This document shows positions 8,377 through 16,025 of a DNA stretch of 64,000 bases, in pieces. Each line of letters begins with the position of its first letter. Positions within the stretch are counted from its first letter, which is position 1. Below the pieces are notes generated by a model. The model did not search any database. It was not told the origin of the DNA and saw only the letters and a list, made by a program, of their open reading frames with translations. Both the position numbers and the translations under genes were made by a program. This DNA comes from Mesorhizobium sp. (GTDB lineage Bacteria > Pseudomonadota > Alphaproteobacteria > Rhizobiales > Rhizobiaceae), in assembly GCF_016793485.1 (NCBI RefSeq), contig NZ_JAEULZ010000046.1, positions 1 through 64,000 of the forward strand. Direction: 5' to 3'.

Positions 8377-8394
8377 GATTGAAGCGGTTCAATC
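8377..8394. promoter_or_regulatory. LacI-family operator palindrome before the LacI-kinase gene
   Basis: GATTGAAGCGGTTCAATC has perfect seven-base arms (GATTGAA/TTCAATC) around GCGG and fits the LacI-family pattern TTGAAnCGnTTCAA with a central CG. It lies 13 bases upstream of the fusion gene's ATG, so binding would repress the operon. The palindrome is seen directly; that the fusion protein is the binder is inferred. Confidence 0.7.
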
Positions 8395-8648
8395 ATATTC
8401 CGCGAAAAAGTGAGATTGCAAGCCGAAAAGCAAGGTTATTACGGGAATGAGGCTATTGGATATTGAATATTATTCAAATTCCGATGATCACGACGATGCC
8501 TACGTCGCGGTTTTAAGGACAATGCAACGCATACGCCAGGCATTTGCCGCCGTAGCCGATCTTCGGCTTCCGTGGGTCTCGCTGGATATGTACCAAGGCG
8601 GCAACTGTCCGATGCGCGTTTGGGAACACACACCGGACAGCGTTTATT
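8395..8648. other. Intergenic promoter region, no gene seen
   Basis: This stretch separates the sugar operon from the membrane-anchor gene. A short plus-strand frame starting at 8447 runs into the anchor gene in antisense and has no ribosome site, so it is not called. The promoter of the minus-strand sugar operon must lie here; no convincing -35/-10 pair was picked out. Confidence 0.4.
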
Positions 8649-9449
8649 TTACTGCTTCATCGCGCTGTAGCCACCACGCGTGCGCAGGGTCATTGTGACG
8701 TCCGCATCTGTACGATTGCGCCAGAACCATCCGTGGTTGCCGGTGAAGGTAGGTTCCAGAAAGCCTTGTTGCTCGGGTACGGCGCGGCCTTTTTCATAAG
8801 AAACATTGTTTCCGCCACCGTCGCCGTGGGTTTCGTAGTTCACCACACCTCCGTTCGCGGTCCAGTAGAACTCGGCACGCTCGCCTTCTTGCATGACGAG
8901 TTTGATCTCCTTGCCTTCGCCTGGCGTGAGCGTGAAACTCAACTCGTCGCGCCATTCACTTGCGGTTGAGGGAACAGGCGCTTCTGCAGGAATCTCCGCA
9001 AAGCGCTCCTCGACCACTGGCTGAGAAAATTCTTGGACAGGTTCGGGCGGGACGATTTCCTCGATCGTTGCTTCAACGTTCTCTTGCGGCGATGTATCGG
9101 CCGGCAAAGCCAACATCTGGCTTTCCGCGAGTTGCACGAGCATTCCCTCGATCCGGCTCAGCCTTTCCGCAATCTCGAGATTTGGAACTTGCTGCGGCGG
9201 CACTCCCGCCAAGGGCGCCGTTGCTGATGCTGCGTCCTGGGCGGATTCCTCGGCGAGCTGTACCTTGATCTCGCCCATCGTGGTGAGGCCGAGCAAGCCG
9301 CCGACACCGGTTGGGTCGATGGCGTATTCTGACGGGAGGACGACGAAGACGAGAATGGCGGTGGCTGTGATGCCCGCGATGAAAGTCGATCGCTTCAACT
9401 GGGCGGAGGTCGGCAGGTCGGCGCGACGTGGAAGATCTGTATTGTAAAT
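8649..9449 (-). CDS. Transmembrane anchor protein, HupE-associated, with apparent ATT start
   Basis: A 266-residue protein: a short cytoplasmic N-terminus, one membrane segment (GITATAILVFVVLPSEYAI), a linker rich in Ala, Pro and Glu, and a C-terminal domain of about 110 residues with GEGKEIKLVMQEGERAEFYW. It resembles the transmembrane anchor proteins found beside HupE/UreJ genes in Rhizobiales; function unknown. No ATG fits. The codon after a well-spaced AGGGA, 11 bases past the hupE stop, is ATT at 9449, giving I-YNTDLP; homologues as I recall them start MYNTDLP. A TTG at 9398 would drop the conserved N-terminus. Confidence 0.65.
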   Translation of the reverse strand: MYNTDLPRRADLPTSAQLKRSTFIAGITATAILVFVVLPSEYAIDPTGVGGLLGLTTMGEIKVQLAEESAQDAASATAPLAGVPPQQVPNLEIAERLSRIEGMLVQLAESQMLALPADTSPQENVEATIEEIVPPEPVQEFSQPVVEERFAEIPAEAPVPSTASEWRDELSFTLTPGEGKEIKLVMQEGERAEFYWTANGGVVNYETHGDGGGNNVSYEKGRAVPEQQGFLEPTFTGNHGWFWRNRTDADVTMTLRTRGGYSAMKQ

Positions 9450-9459
9450 GGCTCTATCC

Positions 9460-10000
9460 CTAAGCGGAGGCGAACAGGCCGGCGAGCTGGTAGCCCATCA
9501 GGACGAAGCCGGCTGTCATGATAACAACGTTTGCTGTGTAGGCGTGGCGCCAGAAGCTCCGCCGGAGCCTCAGGTAGCTCATCGCGATGAGGATGGCGCC
9601 GAGAGCCAGGAACTGACCGATCTCAACGCCGACGTTGAAGGCAAGGAGGTTCGGCACGAGACCGTCGGGCGATATGTTGTACTCGATGATCTTAGTCGAC
9701 AGGCCGAAGCCGTGGAAGAACCCGAAGATCAGCGTCGCAACCTTCGTGTTGGGCTGGAAACCCAGCCAGCGTTGGAACGCGCCCATGTTGTCCAGCGCCT
9801 TGTAGACGACGGACAGACCAATGATTGTGTCGATGATGTAGCTGTTGACGCCGATATTGAAATAGACGCCAAGCAGCATCGTCGTTGAATGGCCGATGGC
9901 GAACAGGCTGACATAGATGCCAATGTGCTTCAGCCGGCGCCGCCGCACAAAGCACGGCGATGACGGCAAGCCGCAGTCGCGCAAAGGACAAGCATTCCAA
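9460..10000 (-). pseudogene. HupE/UreJ-family nickel permease-like gene, 5' part deleted and frameshifted
   Basis: From about residue LKHIGIYVSLFAIGHS to the stop at 9460 this is a typical HupE/UreJ-family membrane protein (HGFGLSTKIIEY motif, several helices), a family linked to nickel uptake. Upstream, the signal-peptide-like stretch RLRLAVIAVLCAAAPAEAH is present but in another frame. The first transmembrane region with the family's GxDHLLFL motif is absent in all frames before the neighbouring acyltransferase. The two frames meet at CGGCTGAAGCACA (complement of 9924-9936), which fits a deletion between short direct repeats. No ATG start is available in either frame. Probably non-functional; a TTG-started short protein is the alternative. 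Confidence 0.62.
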
Positions 10001-10053
10001 CCTAAGTCTGCGGCAACCCAGTATGATTTGCGCTGAAAGAAGTGGGCAGCGAT

Positions 10054-11130
10054 TTAACGGTCAGAACTCTGTGGCAACATGTCGGGTGGGGCACGCCTGG
10101 CCAGCTTGAGCCTCAACGCAGGTCGCTCTATTAGCCGCCACGATATCCAACCTGCAATCGGCACCGTAACTATCGAAAGCGTGGCAAGGCCAAGAACACT
10201 CAGTCCCGGCGCGAGCGCTATGAAGGCCTGCTGCGTAGGCCAACCGTAGATATATGTGCCGTAGGATATGTCGTTACGTCTCGTCCATCGCGTGAGAGCT
10301 CCAAAATCGCGCGCTGCCAGCACAAAGGAGATGTGTGCCACCAGCAGGAAATAAGCCGGAGCCTCAAAAACCGTTTGTCTTGCGAGAAAAACCAGAGCCA
10401 CCGTTGCGGGCAACAAAACCGGCGTCACCGGTATGCTCGAACGGAGATGAAATGCTACAACGCCGATCATGAAGCAAAGCCCATAACGAGCAAGCTGATG
10501 AATGCTGGTGTGCTCTTCCGGCCGATGCGGCGATAGAATTTCGAGCGCCAAAAAGAAAAGCAAGGCCGCCGCGAGAAATATCAACGCATCACGCCGCTTC
10601 CGCAACAGTCCGGTTGCGAAAATGCTAGCGAGGCCGAAATACGCAATCAGTTCATATCGAATTGTCCACAATGGTTCATTCACGAACGGCCCGTAGGGCG
10701 TCGATTGGAAGACACCGTGTGGAGGAATTGCCGCTTGGAACTGAAACAACACAGACAAAGGGTAAAGGTAGGTGTGCGAGTCAGCGAAGTAGGTTTTGAG
10801 GGACCAATCGGTCAAAATTGGTGCGAACACAAAGGAGAACACGACGCCAAAGGCCAACAGGCCGGGGAATATTCGCAAAATGCGAGCCCAGGCGAACTCC
10901 TTGATAGATGGATTACGCGCCAGGCTGCGCGCTAGCATCAGGCCTGAGATCACAAAGAACACGTTCACCGCATGTTGTCCCAACGTGTAGGGCGTAAAAG
11001 TCCCAAGCGGCTCGCTCGTTCCCGCACCAAGGACGAGCGGATATGCATGCGACAAGAGAACGCTAAGCGCGGCCCAGAGCCGGACCAGGTTGAAGGAGTT
11101 CTTGTCGGCGTCGAGATGATCTGAGAGCAT
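10054..11130 (-). CDS. Acyltransferase family 3 (OafA/YrhL-like) membrane protein
   Basis: A 358-residue polytopic membrane O-acyltransferase. The N-terminal NSFNLVRLWAALSVLLSHAYP carries the family R-x10-H motif, and NVFFVISGLMLARS and the RILRIFPGL segment are typical. Such enzymes acetylate or succinylate surface polysaccharides or lipids. It starts at ATG 11130, MLSDHL; a TTG further upstream is unsupported. It stands alone between the broken hupE gene and the divergent metal-sensor operon, so the substrate is unknown. Confidence 0.85.
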   Translation of the reverse strand: MLSDHLDADKNSFNLVRLWAALSVLLSHAYPLVLGAGTSEPLGTFTPYTLGQHAVNVFFVISGLMLARSLARNPSIKEFAWARILRIFPGLLAFGVVFSFVFAPILTDWSLKTYFADSHTYLYPLSVLFQFQAAIPPHGVFQSTPYGPFVNEPLWTIRYELIAYFGLASIFATGLLRKRRDALIFLAAALLFFLALEILSPHRPEEHTSIHQLARYGLCFMIGVVAFHLRSSIPVTPVLLPATVALVFLARQTVFEAPAYFLLVAHISFVLAARDFGALTRWTRRNDISYGTYIYGWPTQQAFIALAPGLSVLGLATLSIVTVPIAGWISWRLIERPALRLKLARRAPPDMLPQSSDR

Positions 11131-11216
11131 GCGGCTGTCTATCGGGGTATGGTCAAGCCATATAGTGCCAAAAGTCAATTAATTGAACGTTTCGCGAAGA
11201 AAGTGGCTATTGACGC

Positions 11217-11235
11217 TATCCCCTCTGGGAGGATA
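11217..11235. promoter_or_regulatory. Candidate operator of the metal-sensing repressor
   Basis: TATCC (11217-11221) and GGATA (11231-11235) flank a C/G-rich core in which CCTC and GAGG also oppose each other. G/C tracts flanked by A/T-rich inverted repeats are the known binding sites of RcnR/DmeR-type repressors. It overlaps the ribosome site of the repressor gene, so bound repressor would block its own operon. A TTGAAC at 11183 could be a -35 element. Confidence 0.45.
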
Positions 11236-11245
11236 AGGCGTGCGC

Positions 11246-11527
11246 ATGAAAAACCCGGAATTTGTCCACGAAACTCATCCGAAGATCATCAAGCGCCTGA
11301 AGCGCGCGAATGGACATCTGAACTCGATCATCGCGATGATCGAAACCAACAGGCCTTGCCTGGATATCGCGCAGCAACTCCACGCTGTCGAAAAAGCCAT
11401 TGCGCAGGCAAAGCGGGTTTTGATCCATGACCATCTCGATCACTGTCTAGAGGACACCGTGGGGCCTCTGCCGCGCGCGGCCCGCGCTTCGGTGGATGAA
11501 TTCAGGCAAATCGCAAAATACCTCTGA
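11246..11527 (+). CDS. Metal-sensitive repressor, CsoR/RcnR/FrmR family (NreA/DmeR-like)
   Basis: A 93-residue all-helical repressor of the DUF156 family. An N-terminal His-bearing stretch (FVHETHP), the Cys of NRPCLDIAQQLH, and the C-terminal IHDHLDHC supply the His/Cys metal-binding set of the nickel/cobalt-sensing branch. Metal binding should release DNA. ATG 11246 has AAGG seven bases upstream; a GTG at 11240 with GGGAGGA is an alternative. Its TGA overlaps the ATG of the MFS transporter (TGATG), so the pair is co-translated like nreA-nreB. Confidence 0.82.
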   Translation: MKNPEFVHETHPKIIKRLKRANGHLNSIIAMIETNRPCLDIAQQLHAVEKAIAQAKRVLIHDHLDHCLEDTVGPLPRAARASVDEFRQIAKYL

Positions 11528-12837
11528 TGCTCGGCGTTCTTGCCAATCGGACTTACCGCCACCTGTTCTTCGCGCAAGTCATCGCGCTGGTCGGGACTGG
11601 CTTGCTTACCGTTGCGTTGGGCCTCCTTGCATTCAACCTTGCTGGTGAAAATGCAGGGTCGGTCTTGGGCACGGCGCTCGCGATCAAGATGATTGCCTAT
11701 GTTGGCGTCGCGCCTATCGCGTCGGCTTTTGCCGAACGCGTACCGCGCAGGGCGATGCTGGTCAGCCTCGATCTTGTGCGGGCGTTTGTGGCGCTATTCC
11801 TGCCCTTCATCACCGACGTGTGGCAGATTTACGTGCTGATCTTCGTGCTGCAGTCTGCCTCCGCAGCCTTCACCCCGACCTTCCAGGCGACGATCCCCGA
11901 TGTGCTGCCCGAAGAGCGGGACTACACACGTGCGCTGTCGCTATCAAGACTTGCGTACGATCTCGAAAGTGTGATCAGCCCCATGCTCGCGGCGGCATTG
12001 TTGGCCGTGATTTCCTACAACAATCTGTTTGTCGGGACGGTGGTAGGCTTCGTAATGTCGGCAGCGTTGGTCGTTTCGGTTGCTCTGCCCAGCCCGAAAC
12101 CTACCAAGCCGCGCGGGATCTACGACAGGACCACCAGGGGGCTGAAAATTTACCTGGCAACCCCGAGATTGCGCGGATTGCTTGCCATAAATCTTGCCGT
12201 GGCGTCGGCTGGAGCACTCGTTATTGTCAATACCGTGGTCTACGTGCAAGGCTTCTTCGGGTTGGACCAGCAGGCGACGGCGCTCGCGCTTGCGATGTTC
12301 GGCGGCGGTTCTATGGTTGCCGCGCTCGCGCTGCCAAAGTTGCTCGATCACGTTTCCGACCGTCCGGTCATGCTGTCCGGCGTAGCTCTGTTAACAGTGG
12401 GCGTTCTGGCGGCGTCTGCACTCCGGTCATATGTTTGGCTGCTACCGCTGTGGTTCATACTGGGCTTGGGTTACTCCGCAGCGCAGACGCCTTCGGGACG
12501 CCTTCTTCGGAGGTCAGCAAACCCTGAGGATCGCCCCGCGCTCTTCGCAGCGCAGTTTGCGCTTTCCCATGCATGTTGGTTGATATCGTATCCGCTGGCG
12601 GGCTGGGCAGGTGCGATACTCGGCTTGCCGACTACGGCGGTTATCCTGGCAATCGTGGCGGCAATCGCAATCGCAATCGGATGTTATGTTTGGCCATCAG
12701 AAGACCCCGACGCAGTGGAGCACGAACACGGCGACCTGACGGCCGACCATCCTCATCTCGTCGCGCCAGGGCAAGGCCGTCATACTCACCCTTATGTCAT
12801 TGACGACCTTCATCGCTACTGGCCCACAAAGGGCTGA
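11527..12837 (+). CDS. MFS transporter, NreB-like metal exporter with His-rich C-terminus
   Basis: A 436-residue major facilitator with about 12 hydrophobic segments. The loop AERVPRRAMLVSLDLVRA matches the MFS motif between helices 2 and 3. The tail after about residue 395 is His/Asp rich (EHEHGD, DHPHL, GRHTHPY), as in the nickel exporter NreB. Together with the upstream RcnR-type repressor this indicates proton-driven nickel or cobalt efflux, although the metal is inferred. It overlaps the repressor gene by one base and is followed three bases later by a YqaA-like gene. Confidence 0.82.
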   Translation: MLGVLANRTYRHLFFAQVIALVGTGLLTVALGLLAFNLAGENAGSVLGTALAIKMIAYVGVAPIASAFAERVPRRAMLVSLDLVRAFVALFLPFITDVWQIYVLIFVLQSASAAFTPTFQATIPDVLPEERDYTRALSLSRLAYDLESVISPMLAAALLAVISYNNLFVGTVVGFVMSAALVVSVALPSPKPTKPRGIYDRTTRGLKIYLATPRLRGLLAINLAVASAGALVIVNTVVYVQGFFGLDQQATALALAMFGGGSMVAALALPKLLDHVSDRPVMLSGVALLTVGVLAASALRSYVWLLPLWFILGLGYSAAQTPSGRLLRRSANPEDRPALFAAQFALSHACWLISYPLAGWAGAILGLPTTAVILAIVAAIAIAIGCYVWPSEDPDAVEHEHGDLTADHPHLVAPGQGRHTHPYVIDDLHRYWPTKG

Positions 12838-12840
12838 TTT

Positions 12841-13281
12841 GTGCTTGAGACAGGTCTGGCCCTATCAGGGCTGTTTGTTGTCTCGTTTGTAGCCGCGACA
12901 ATCCTTCCGGCCCAATCGGAAAGCGCGCTCGTGGCACTCCAGCTATCCGGATATCCTGTCGCTCTGCTGGTCGTCGTTGCCAGCCTCGGCAATATTCTCG
13001 GCGCGATAGTGAACTGGATACTGGGTAGAGGCACAGAGCGCTTCAAGGAGCGCCGCTGGTTTCCTGTCAGCGCGCGGGCCCTTGCAAAAGCGTCCGCATG
13101 GTACCGGCGCTGGGGGTACTGGAGCCTGCTGTTGTCTTGGGCGCCCATCGTTGGTGATGCTCTAACGGTGGCTGCGGGCTTCCTGCGCGAACCGCTTTGG
13201 CGGTTTCTTCTGCTCGTGGCTATCGCCAAGACGGGCAGGTACGTCGTGCTTGCCGCGGCCACCGCGGGGCTGGCCGGATGA
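12841..13281 (+). CDS. YqaA-family (DedA/VTT) inner-membrane protein
   Basis: A 146-residue membrane protein of the YqaA/DedA type. It has an N-terminal helix, the loop PAQSESALVALQLSGYP, a GNILGAIVNWILGRG helix-loop resembling the family G-x3-G...Y/W-xG-R motif, and two further helices. Members of this family affect lipid or metal homeostasis; the specific role is unknown. GTG 12841 follows the MFS stop by three bases, so it is probably the third gene of the metal operon. Confidence 0.75.
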   Translation: MLETGLALSGLFVVSFVAATILPAQSESALVALQLSGYPVALLVVVASLGNILGAIVNWILGRGTERFKERRWFPVSARALAKASAWYRRWGYWSLLLSWAPIVGDALTVAAGFLREPLWRFLLLVAIAKTGRYVVLAAATAGLAG

Positions 13282-13536
13282 TTCTCGCGCGTTGGATTGG
13301 CCGCTGTTCTGTTCCGGTAGCGGTTGCAGGGCATCCTCAAGCATTAGCCCATGGGGCCGATCGGGTAACGAGAGGAACCCCAGATCGCGGCGGGACTGGT
13401 TCTCGTATTCGCTGCCGCAGCCGTCTAGGAACTTAGGCGTGAACAGACGGCGTCGATACGCACTGGCCGGTCCCCGCCTTGTCGCGTAACGGTTGGGCTG
13501 GCCGGGAGTTGACCGCCTCAATGGCGGTCGCTGTCG
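13282..13536. other. Convergent intergenic region with no convincing gene
   Basis: This region lies between the ends of the convergent YqaA-like and PBP genes. Open frames exist on both strands but lack ribosome sites or recognisable sequence. The only structure picked out is the GC-rich hairpin at 13511-13529. Confidence 0.45.
13511..13529. terminator. GC-rich hairpin between convergent genes, candidate terminator
   Basis: GACCGCC, loop TCAAT, GGCGGTC form a perfect seven-base stem eight bases beyond the PBP stop on the minus strand. There is no clear T tract on either side, so it may be a weak bidirectional terminator or an mRNA-end stabiliser. Confidence 0.4.
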
Positions 13537-15273
13537 TTACTGGCGAACCGCAGCGGTGTTCAGGGAGGCATCGACGCCCGGTCCTGGCGCAAACCTCTCC
13601 CAGCCCTCGGCACGCTGCGCCACCATCTTTGGGAAGGGAGACGCCGGTCTTTGCCTATACGGCGGCAACAGCATCGGAAGTGCGCGCTTCATGATCTCTC
13701 CGGTCACCGGCACAGCATTCCACCCGGAAGTGCGGAAGCCGTACGTCTCGGGGAGCGACTTCGGCTCGTCCAGAATGGTCAAGAACAGATATTTCGGTTT
13801 GTCCGCCGGCACCACGCCCATGAACGCCGTGAGGACACGGTCGCTCGAGTAGCGTCCGTCGACCACCTTTTCGGAAGTGCCGGTCTTGCCGCCCATGAAG
13901 TAGCCCGGCACCTCGGCCTTTTTCGCCGAGCCGACTTCTGCGTTGAGGCGCATCAGATATCGCAGAGCCTCGCCGGTGTCTTCCGTGACTGTGTTACGCC
14001 CAAGGATGCGCCCTTCAATGGGTGCGTCCTTGATGAAAGTCGGGCGGATCAGCGTGCCCCCGTTGACCAGCGACGCGATACCCATCGCCGCCTGCATTGG
14101 AGTCACTGCTATGCCGTGACCGAAAGCGGCCGTCGCAGTGGTGATTTCCGCCCAGCGGCGCGGCAGGATTGGCATCGCGCTTTCGGGAAGTTCGGTGGTG
14201 AGTCGGTCGAACTGGCCGAGCGACTTGAGGAAAGCTTGGTGCTTCTCCGTCCCGACGCCTAGAGCCATTCGGCCCATGGCGATATTGGATGAGTGGACGA
14301 AGGACTCAGCCACGTTCAGCGGGCGGTTCTGGCCGCGAAAGTCGCGGATCATCATGCGGCCGAAACGCAGCGGCTGGCTCGCATCAACAAGTGAATGGAT
14401 GTTGTAAAGGCCGCTGTCCAGGGCCATGGCGGTCGTCATGGCCTTGAAGGTTGAGCCCATTTCGTAGGTGCCGACGTGGATGCGGTTGATGCGATCTGGC
14501 TGCAAGGCATCGGATGGTGAGTTCGGGCTGAAGTCCGGTAGAGACGCCAGCGCTATGATCTCGCCATTCGTCACGTCCATGACCATGCCAGCTGCGGCGA
14601 TGGTGCTGAACTTATTCATTGCCTTGCGCAGTTCGTCGGTCAGCGCATATTGCACTCGCAAATCTGTGCTCAGGACGACCTTGTCCAGATCGCTGCGGCT
14701 GAACTGCATTCCGCTATCTTTGAGGTCGTTCAGGCCCTGACCGTCGATCCACCTCTCGATGCCGGCGATGCCGAAGTTGTCGACGTTGACCGCTCCCAGG
14801 ATATGCGCGCCGGTGCTGCCGTTCGGATAAAAGCGCCGGGTTTCTTCCCGGAAGCCAACGCCGGGAATACCCAGCGCCATGAGCCGAGCCTTCTGGTATG
14901 GCGACGCGACGCGCTTTATCCAGGTGAAGCCGGCATCGCTGTCCAGGCGTTTGCGCAACTCGAGCATGTCCAGTTCGGGGAAAACGCTCGTAATGCCCTC
15001 CACGGCCTCGTCCAGGTCCAGCATACGGCGCGGCTCAGCGAAAACCGAAAGGCTCGGCAGATCCATCGCGAGCGTTTTCCCATACCGGTCGGTGACATCC
15101 GGTCGCGCAACCGAAGGCGGCACTGCCGCATAGACGCGACCCGCCTTCTCTTGGTTGGCGAGCCAGACGAGTCTTACGCCGATGGCAGCATAGAGGCATG
15201 CGAAGATTGCGATGACCATCGCAACGCGCGGACGGTAGCTGCGCTTTTCCAGCACGATGTGAACCGTAGCCAT
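13537..15273 (-). CDS. Penicillin-binding protein 2 / FtsI-like peptidoglycan transpeptidase
   Basis: A 578-residue class B PBP: a short cytoplasmic start, a membrane anchor at about 17-37, a PBP dimer domain ([20 protein letters not shown]) and a C-terminal transpeptidase domain. The active-site motifs are intact: STFK with Ser274, SSN at 328-330 and KTGT from Lys463. It would cross-link peptidoglycan in the periplasm. It is not in a division-cell-wall cluster but ends an operon with a transglutaminase-like protein and a lytic transglycosylase, so it is likely an accessory FtsI-type enzyme. Confidence 0.9.
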   Translation of the reverse strand: MATVHIVLEKRSYRPRVAMVIAIFACLYAAIGVRLVWLANQEKAGRVYAAVPPSVARPDVTDRYGKTLAMDLPSLSVFAEPRRMLDLDEAVEGITSVFPELDMLELRKRLDSDAGFTWIKRVASPYQKARLMALGIPGVGFREETRRFYPNGSTGAHILGAVNVDNFGIAGIERWIDGQGLNDLKDSGMQFSRSDLDKVVLSTDLRVQYALTDELRKAMNKFSTIAAAGMVMDVTNGEIIALASLPDFSPNSPSDALQPDRINRIHVGTYEMGSTFKAMTTAMALDSGLYNIHSLVDASQPLRFGRMMIRDFRGQNRPLNVAESFVHSSNIAMGRMALGVGTEKHQAFLKSLGQFDRLTTELPESAMPILPRRWAEITTATAAFGHGIAVTPMQAAMGIASLVNGGTLIRPTFIKDAPIEGRILGRNTVTEDTGEALRYLMRLNAEVGSAKKAEVPGYFMGGKTGTSEKVVDGRYSSDRVLTAFMGVVPADKPKYLFLTILDEPKSLPETYGFRTSGWNAVPVTGEIMKRALPMLLPPYRQRPASPFPKMVAQRAEGWERFAPGPGVDASLNTAAVRQ

Positions 15274-15281
15274 GTCTACAA

Positions 15282-16022
15282 TTATTTCCTGGCGACGTTC
15301 TGGGCCATGCGGAACTCATCGGTCCAGGCGTTGAAGGCCCGGTTGAAGGCAATCGTGCGCTTCCTTTCGGGCTTGAGCCCGAAATAGGCGTAGATATTCG
15401 TCCCGGCCTTGAGATCGCCTTGCCGGATGATGACGTTGGCATCATCCGCTATCGGCAGGGTGGGTGTGATCCCATCCCATTCGGCGAGAACAGGAAATCC
15501 GACTTTTGCCAGAGCCGGATCCCAGGTCGGATCGATGAGGACGTATTTTCCGTCGATCATCACCTCCACGCTGTCATGGATGCCTCTCGTTTCCGCCAGA
15601 TTGGCGAGAATGTTGGCCGGTATGGGAAGGGACGCCCAGTCGAACAGCACCTGGATTGGTCTGGCTTCCATCTTCCAGGCGCGCAGCACGCGGATCATAG
15701 CGTTCGCCTTGTGCCGGCAATCACCACGACCGAGGTTGAACAGGCTGTCCGGGTCTCCGGTCCAGCTTGTGAGCTTGTAGGGAACGTTTTGCACGACCTC
15801 GAAGCCGGCGACCCGCCGCTCCTGCGCTGTCAGCGTCTCGCCGAGTTGGCCGGCGACCCATTTGCTCGATATTGCCTTTCCGGTACTGCGCAGCCGAGCG
15901 ATTTCGGCTTCGACGCCGGAAACCAGCGTGTGAAGATCGACCTTCTGGGCGAAAACAGGGAAAGGCGCCTGGAGGGAGGCAGCCGCCGCTGCGGCGCCAA
16001 AAAGGAAATTTCGTCTTTTCAT
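15282..16022 (-). CDS. Exported transglutaminase-like cysteine protein
   Basis: A 246-residue protein with a signal peptide beginning MKRRNFLFGAAAAAAS (not a full RRxFLK Tat motif) and ending near PVFAQ. A transglutaminase-like triad is visible: Cys102 in RGDCRHKA, His149 in GIHDSVEV and Asp164 in LIDPTWDP. Periplasmic members can be peptidases or amidases acting on peptides or peptidoglycan. It lies eight bases before the PBP gene and three bases after the mltB-like gene, which points to a cell-wall role, but no substrate is evident. Confidence 0.78.
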   Translation of the reverse strand: MKRRNFLFGAAAAAASLQAPFPVFAQKVDLHTLVSGVEAEIARLRSTGKAISSKWVAGQLGETLTAQERRVAGFEVVQNVPYKLTSWTGDPDSLFNLGRGDCRHKANAMIRVLRAWKMEARPIQVLFDWASLPIPANILANLAETRGIHDSVEVMIDGKYVLIDPTWDPALAKVGFPVLAEWDGITPTLPIADDANVIIRQGDLKAGTNIYAYFGLKPERKRTIAFNRAFNAWTDEFRMAQNVARK

Positions 16023-16025
16023 GAT

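Noticed and set aside
8447-8698. Possible 83-residue gene upstream of the sugar operon
   Set aside because: Overlaps the end of the membrane-anchor gene in antisense, has no ribosome site and no recognisable sequence.
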